Shown: in pieces, positions 61,639-64,000 of the stretch | Numbering within the stretch: the stretch's first letter is position 1 | Layout: the number at the start of each line of letters is the position of its first letter | DNA from: Bradyrhizobium sp. SSBR45G | GTDB lineage: Bacteria; Pseudomonadota; Alphaproteobacteria; Rhizobiales; Xanthobacteraceae | NCBI RefSeq assembly: GCF_030159255.1 | Contig: NZ_BSCT01000032.1 | Span: 1-64,000 of the forward strand | Reading direction: 5' to 3' | DNA: 64,000 bases | The notes under the pieces: generated by a model | The model's input: only the letters and a program-made list of their open reading frames with translations | The model's database searches: none | What the model was told of the DNA's origin: nothing | Made by a program: the position numbers and the translations under genes

Positions 61639-61741
61639 GATGGTCGTCCTCACTGTCTGGATGTCTCCCCCGGGCGACTATCGAGCCGCCCAGGGGAAAC
61701 TTGCAACGTCTGAGTGCAGCCTCACGCCGGCTTGCGCGGGC

Positions 61742-63661
61742 TCAGTGGTAGGTCACGCCCTGGTAGGGATAGACCGGCACGTTGGCCCAGCCGTTCTGGG
61801 CCCAGCCGTTCTGCGCATACTGCGGACCAGCATCGAACGGCAGGATCGAGCCGAGGATTCCACCCGCGGTGCTGCCGATGGTGTGGCCGAGGTTGCGATT
61901 GCCGAGCGCCTTGCCGACGAAGCCTCCGCCGAGACCGCCGAGCGTGCTGCCGAGGAAGCCGCCGAGAATGCCCTGCGGGGCGAACTCGGGTGCTGCGTCG
62001 AACGGCAGGAATTGCTGCCCGGGGTGGCCCAGCACGCTTCCAAAGCCGGGACGGCTACCCGGAATGCCCCAGCAGTTGGTGATGGGCAGCGAGGTATGGC
62101 CGGGCAAATTGCCGAAGAAGCCCTGTGGGGCGAACTCCGGCGCCGCCTCGAACGGCAGGAAGCGCTGGGCGAGCTGACCGGCGTATCCGCCGATCTGATT
62201 GCCGAGGCCCTGATGGCCGAACGCTCCGCCGATCGCGCCGCCGAGCGGCGCGCCGACCTGTCCGAGCAGGTTGCCGAAGAAGCCTTGCGGCGCAAACTGC
62301 GGCGCGGCTTCGAACGGCAGGAAGCGCTGGGCGAGTTGGCCGGCGACGCCACCGATGGTGTTGCCGAGGCCCTGGTTGCCGAAGGCGTGGCCGATAGCGC
62401 CGCCGAGCGGTGCACCGACCTGGCCGAGCAGGTTGCCGAAGAAGCCCTGTGGGGCGAACTGCGGCGCGGCCTCGAACGGCAGGAAGCGCTGGGCGAGCTG
62501 GCCGGCGAGTCCGCCGACGGTCTGGCCGAGACCCTGATTGCCGAAGTAGTTGCCGATCACGCCACCGGCCGGCGCACCGATCTGGCCGAGGAAGTTGCCG
62601 ATCGCGCCCTGCGGCACGAACTGCGGGGCCGCCTCGAACGGCAGGAAGCGCTGGGCGAGCTGGCCGGCGTATCCGCCGATGGTGTTGCCGAGTCCCTGAT
62701 GACCGAACGCGCCACCGATAGCGCCGCCGAGCGGAGCACCGACCTGGCCGAGCAAATTGCCGAAGAAGCCCTGCGGCGCAAACTGCGGGGCAGCCTCGAA
62801 CGGCAGGAAGCGCTGGGCGAGCTGGCCGGCGACGCCGCCGACGGTGTTGCCGAGACCCCGATGCCCGAACGCGCCACCGATGGCGCCGCCGAGCGGTGCG
62901 CCGACCTGGCCGAGCAGGTTGCCGAAGAAGCCCTGCGGGGCGAATTCCGGAGCCGCCTCGAACGGCAGGAAGCGCTGGGCGAGCTGCCCGGCGATGCCGC
63001 CGATCTGATTGCCGAGACCCTGGTTGCCGAACGCTCCGCCGATGGCGCCACCGAGCGGCGCGCCGACCTGTCCGAGCAGATTGCCGAAGAAGCCCTGGGG
63101 CGCGAACTGCGGCGCGGCCTCGAACGGCAGGAAGCGCTGGGCGAGCTGCCCGGCGATGCCGCCAATCTGGTTGCCGAGACCCTGGTTGCCGAACGCGCCG
63201 CCGATGGCGCCACCGAGCGGCGCGCCGACCTGTCCGAGCAGATTGCCGAAGAAGCCCTGGGGCGCGAACTGCGGCGCGGCCTCGAACGGCAGGAAGCGCT
63301 GGGCGAGCTGACCGGCGACGCCGCCGATCTGGTTGCCGAGGCCCTGATGGCCGAACGCACCGCCGATGGCGCCGCCGAGCGGGGCACCGACCTGGCCGAG
63401 CAGGTTACCGAAGAAGCCCTGCGGGGCGAACTGCGGCGCCGCCTCGAACGGCAGGAAGCGCTGCGCGAGCTGACCGGCGTATCCGCCGATGGTGTTGCCG
63501 AGTCCCTGATTGCCGAACGCGCCACCGATGACGCCGCCGAGCGGCGCGCCGTACTGGCCGAGCAGATTGCCGACAAAGCCCTGCGGTGCCAGCTGCTGCG
63601 CAGCAAGCAGACCATAAGGCATCGTGGTCTGTAGCGCACCATTCACTTGTTGTCCGTCCAT
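61742..63661 (-). CDS. 54-residue-repeat glycine-zipper protein
   Basis: A 639-residue protein. After a 24-residue leader (MDGQQVNGALQTTMPYG...) come nine units of exactly 54 residues (25-510). Each is built as APQGFFGNLLGQVG, APLGGAIGGAFG, NQGLGN-IGG-AGQLAQ, RFLPFEAAPQF. A degenerate 50-residue unit (511-560) and a diverged unit ending QNGWAQNGWANVPVYPYQG follow. No cysteine occurs in the leader or the nine full units; one is present in the degenerate unit. GxxxG-like glycine zippers predict packing helices or membrane association. There is no recognisable signal peptide. It heads the unit with the I9-like protein and the S8 peptidase. ATG 63661 has GAGGAGGAAG upstream. I recognise no family. 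Confidence 0.85.
   Translation of the reverse strand: MDGQQVNGALQTTMPYGLLAAQQLAPQGFVGNLLGQYGAPLGGVIGGAFGNQGLGNTIGGYAGQLAQRFLPFEAAPQFAPQGFFGNLLGQVGAPLGGAIGGAFGHQGLGNQIGGVAGQLAQRFLPFEAAPQFAPQGFFGNLLGQVGAPLGGAIGGAFGNQGLGNQIGGIAGQLAQRFLPFEAAPQFAPQGFFGNLLGQVGAPLGGAIGGAFGNQGLGNQIGGIAGQLAQRFLPFEAAPEFAPQGFFGNLLGQVGAPLGGAIGGAFGHRGLGNTVGGVAGQLAQRFLPFEAAPQFAPQGFFGNLLGQVGAPLGGAIGGAFGHQGLGNTIGGYAGQLAQRFLPFEAAPQFVPQGAIGNFLGQIGAPAGGVIGNYFGNQGLGQTVGGLAGQLAQRFLPFEAAPQFAPQGFFGNLLGQVGAPLGGAIGHAFGNQGLGNTIGGVAGQLAQRFLPFEAAPQFAPQGFFGNLLGQVGAPLGGAIGGAFGHQGLGNQIGGYAGQLAQRFLPFEAAPEFAPQGFFGNLPGHTSLPITNCWGIPGSRPGFGSVLGHPGQQFLPFDAAPEFAPQGILGGFLGSTLGGLGGGFVGKALGNRNLGHTIGSTAGGILGSILPFDAGPQYAQNGWAQNGWANVPVYPYQGVTYH
62132..63589. 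repeat. Tandem array of nine 162-base units
   Basis: Nine consecutive 162-base units, in frame with the encoding gene, occupy these positions. Most units are nearly identical in DNA, including third positions; unit 7 (62456-62617) is clearly diverged, and unit 10 (61982-62131) is degenerate and twelve bases shorter. The near-identity suggests recent duplication or gene conversion, so unit number may vary between strains. Confidence 0.92.
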
Positions 63662-63926
63662 GGTCTTCCTCCTCGGTCGCACATCGATTCAAATTGCTTG
63701 CGATCGCGATCCGTCGCGCGACAACGACGGGATCGCTGAGCACGCCGACGATAGAAAGGGCAGGACAGGCGGTGAATGGACCATGAGGTACACGCGGGGG
63801 CACAGGACCCTCACGTCGATACCGCGCGAACGGAGCGGGCGCGTGTGCACCTTCACTCTCGCGTGAACTATGAACTACTTCACATTTGCTGGGTCATGCG
63901 TCGATGCGACGCATGGTTCGCGCGGA

Positions 63927-64000
63927 TCAGGTCGGCACTTCGACCGTGGTCTCCACCGGCAGTGCGCCGCCGCGCACGCGCAGCTCGCGCACCGGATAGG
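63927..64000 (-). CDS. C-terminal end of a gene running off the right edge
   Basis: On the minus strand an open frame enters from beyond the window and stops at 63927-63929 (TGA). The last 23 residues read YPVRELRVRGG then ALPVETTVEVPT. This is too little to identify. It would lie upstream of the repeat-protein gene in the same orientation, with a 265-base gap that should contain the promoter of that unit. Confidence 0.45.
   Translation of the reverse strand, partial: YPVRELRVRGGALPVETTVEVPT

Noticed and set aside
62132..63589. CRISPR-like array
   Set aside because: The repeat unit is 162 bases, in frame, with no short repeat/spacer alternation and no cas genes.
60959..63634. An 891-codon open frame antisense to the peptidase and repeat-protein genes, itself repetitive
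   Set aside because: Its repeats are the complementary reading of the 162-base units. The sense frame has a proper ribosome-binding site, leader and plausible protein composition, while the antisense reading is a Glu/Arg/Ala-rich product typical of GC-rich shadows.

Overview
The window is GC-rich, densely coded chromosomal DNA of an alphaproteobacterium, most likely Bradyrhizobium or a close relative in the Nitrobacteraceae. That assignment is inferred from protein style (many NitT/TauT ABC systems, MocR and MarR regulators, an MddA-like methyltransferase, a porin carrying an OprB-like barrel), from abundant REP-like palindromes between genes, and from two copies of a dispersed non-coding repeat. 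No database search was run. No rRNA, tRNA, CRISPR array, transposase or prophage was found.

Layout. 1-8.4 kb: repeat-rich start, MetX-like hydrolase, fatty acid desaturase, UvrD/Rep-type helicase, Tex, NAD(P)-binding oxidoreductase. 8.7-13.3 kb: orphan DctP-type binding protein coupled to a chemoreceptor, an alpha/beta hydrolase, a LexA-box-like site with a candidate small ORF, and a secreted protein. 13.4-16 kb: NitT/TauT-type ABC operon. 16-21.1 kb: aromatic catabolic cluster (gentisate 1,2-dioxygenase, maleylpyruvate isomerase, MarR regulator, aryl-CoA ligase, aryl-CoA-type flavin monooxygenase) with the same palindromic operator at two promoters. 21.5-29.5 kb: SDF symporter plus periplasmic binding protein, ATP-grasp enzyme, ferredoxin-NADP reductase, acyl-CoA synthetase, glutamate-synthase-like protein. 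29.7-38.2 kb: ABC system without a binding protein, HlyC/CorC protein, a two-barrel porin, a small secreted protein, many palindromes. 38.3-43.6 kb: creatininase-family enzyme divergent from a tightly overlapping ABC / 2-hydroxyacid dehydrogenase / AprI-Inh operon. 43.7-51.1 kb: PAS sensor without output, MocR with divergent DMT exporter, small secreted or membrane proteins, TetR with tandem operators. 51.2-58.2 kb: radC and map separated by five accessory genes (MAPEG protein, BTAD-hydrolase fusion, MddA-like methyltransferase, MFS transporter, intradiol dioxygenase). 58.6-64 kb: LuxR-type regulator, then a minus-strand unit of a 54-residue-repeat protein, a stand-alone propeptide/inhibitor-like protein and an S8 serine peptidase; a truncated gene enters at the right edge.

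How the genes may work together. The cluster at 16-21 kb probably activates an aromatic acid to its CoA ester, hydroxylates the ring, and feeds gentisate to ring cleavage and isomerisation under MarR control; no fumarylpyruvate hydrolase is visible here. The most unusual locus is 59.5-63.7 kb. Nine near-identical 54-residue glycine-zipper units, one degenerate unit and one diverged unit make up most of one protein. It is followed by a small protein whose C-terminal half resembles the propeptide-like region of the downstream subtilase. I propose these three genes form one functional unit (processing or protection of a repetitive glycine-zipper polypeptide). The arrangement and the sequence similarity are seen directly; the function is inference.
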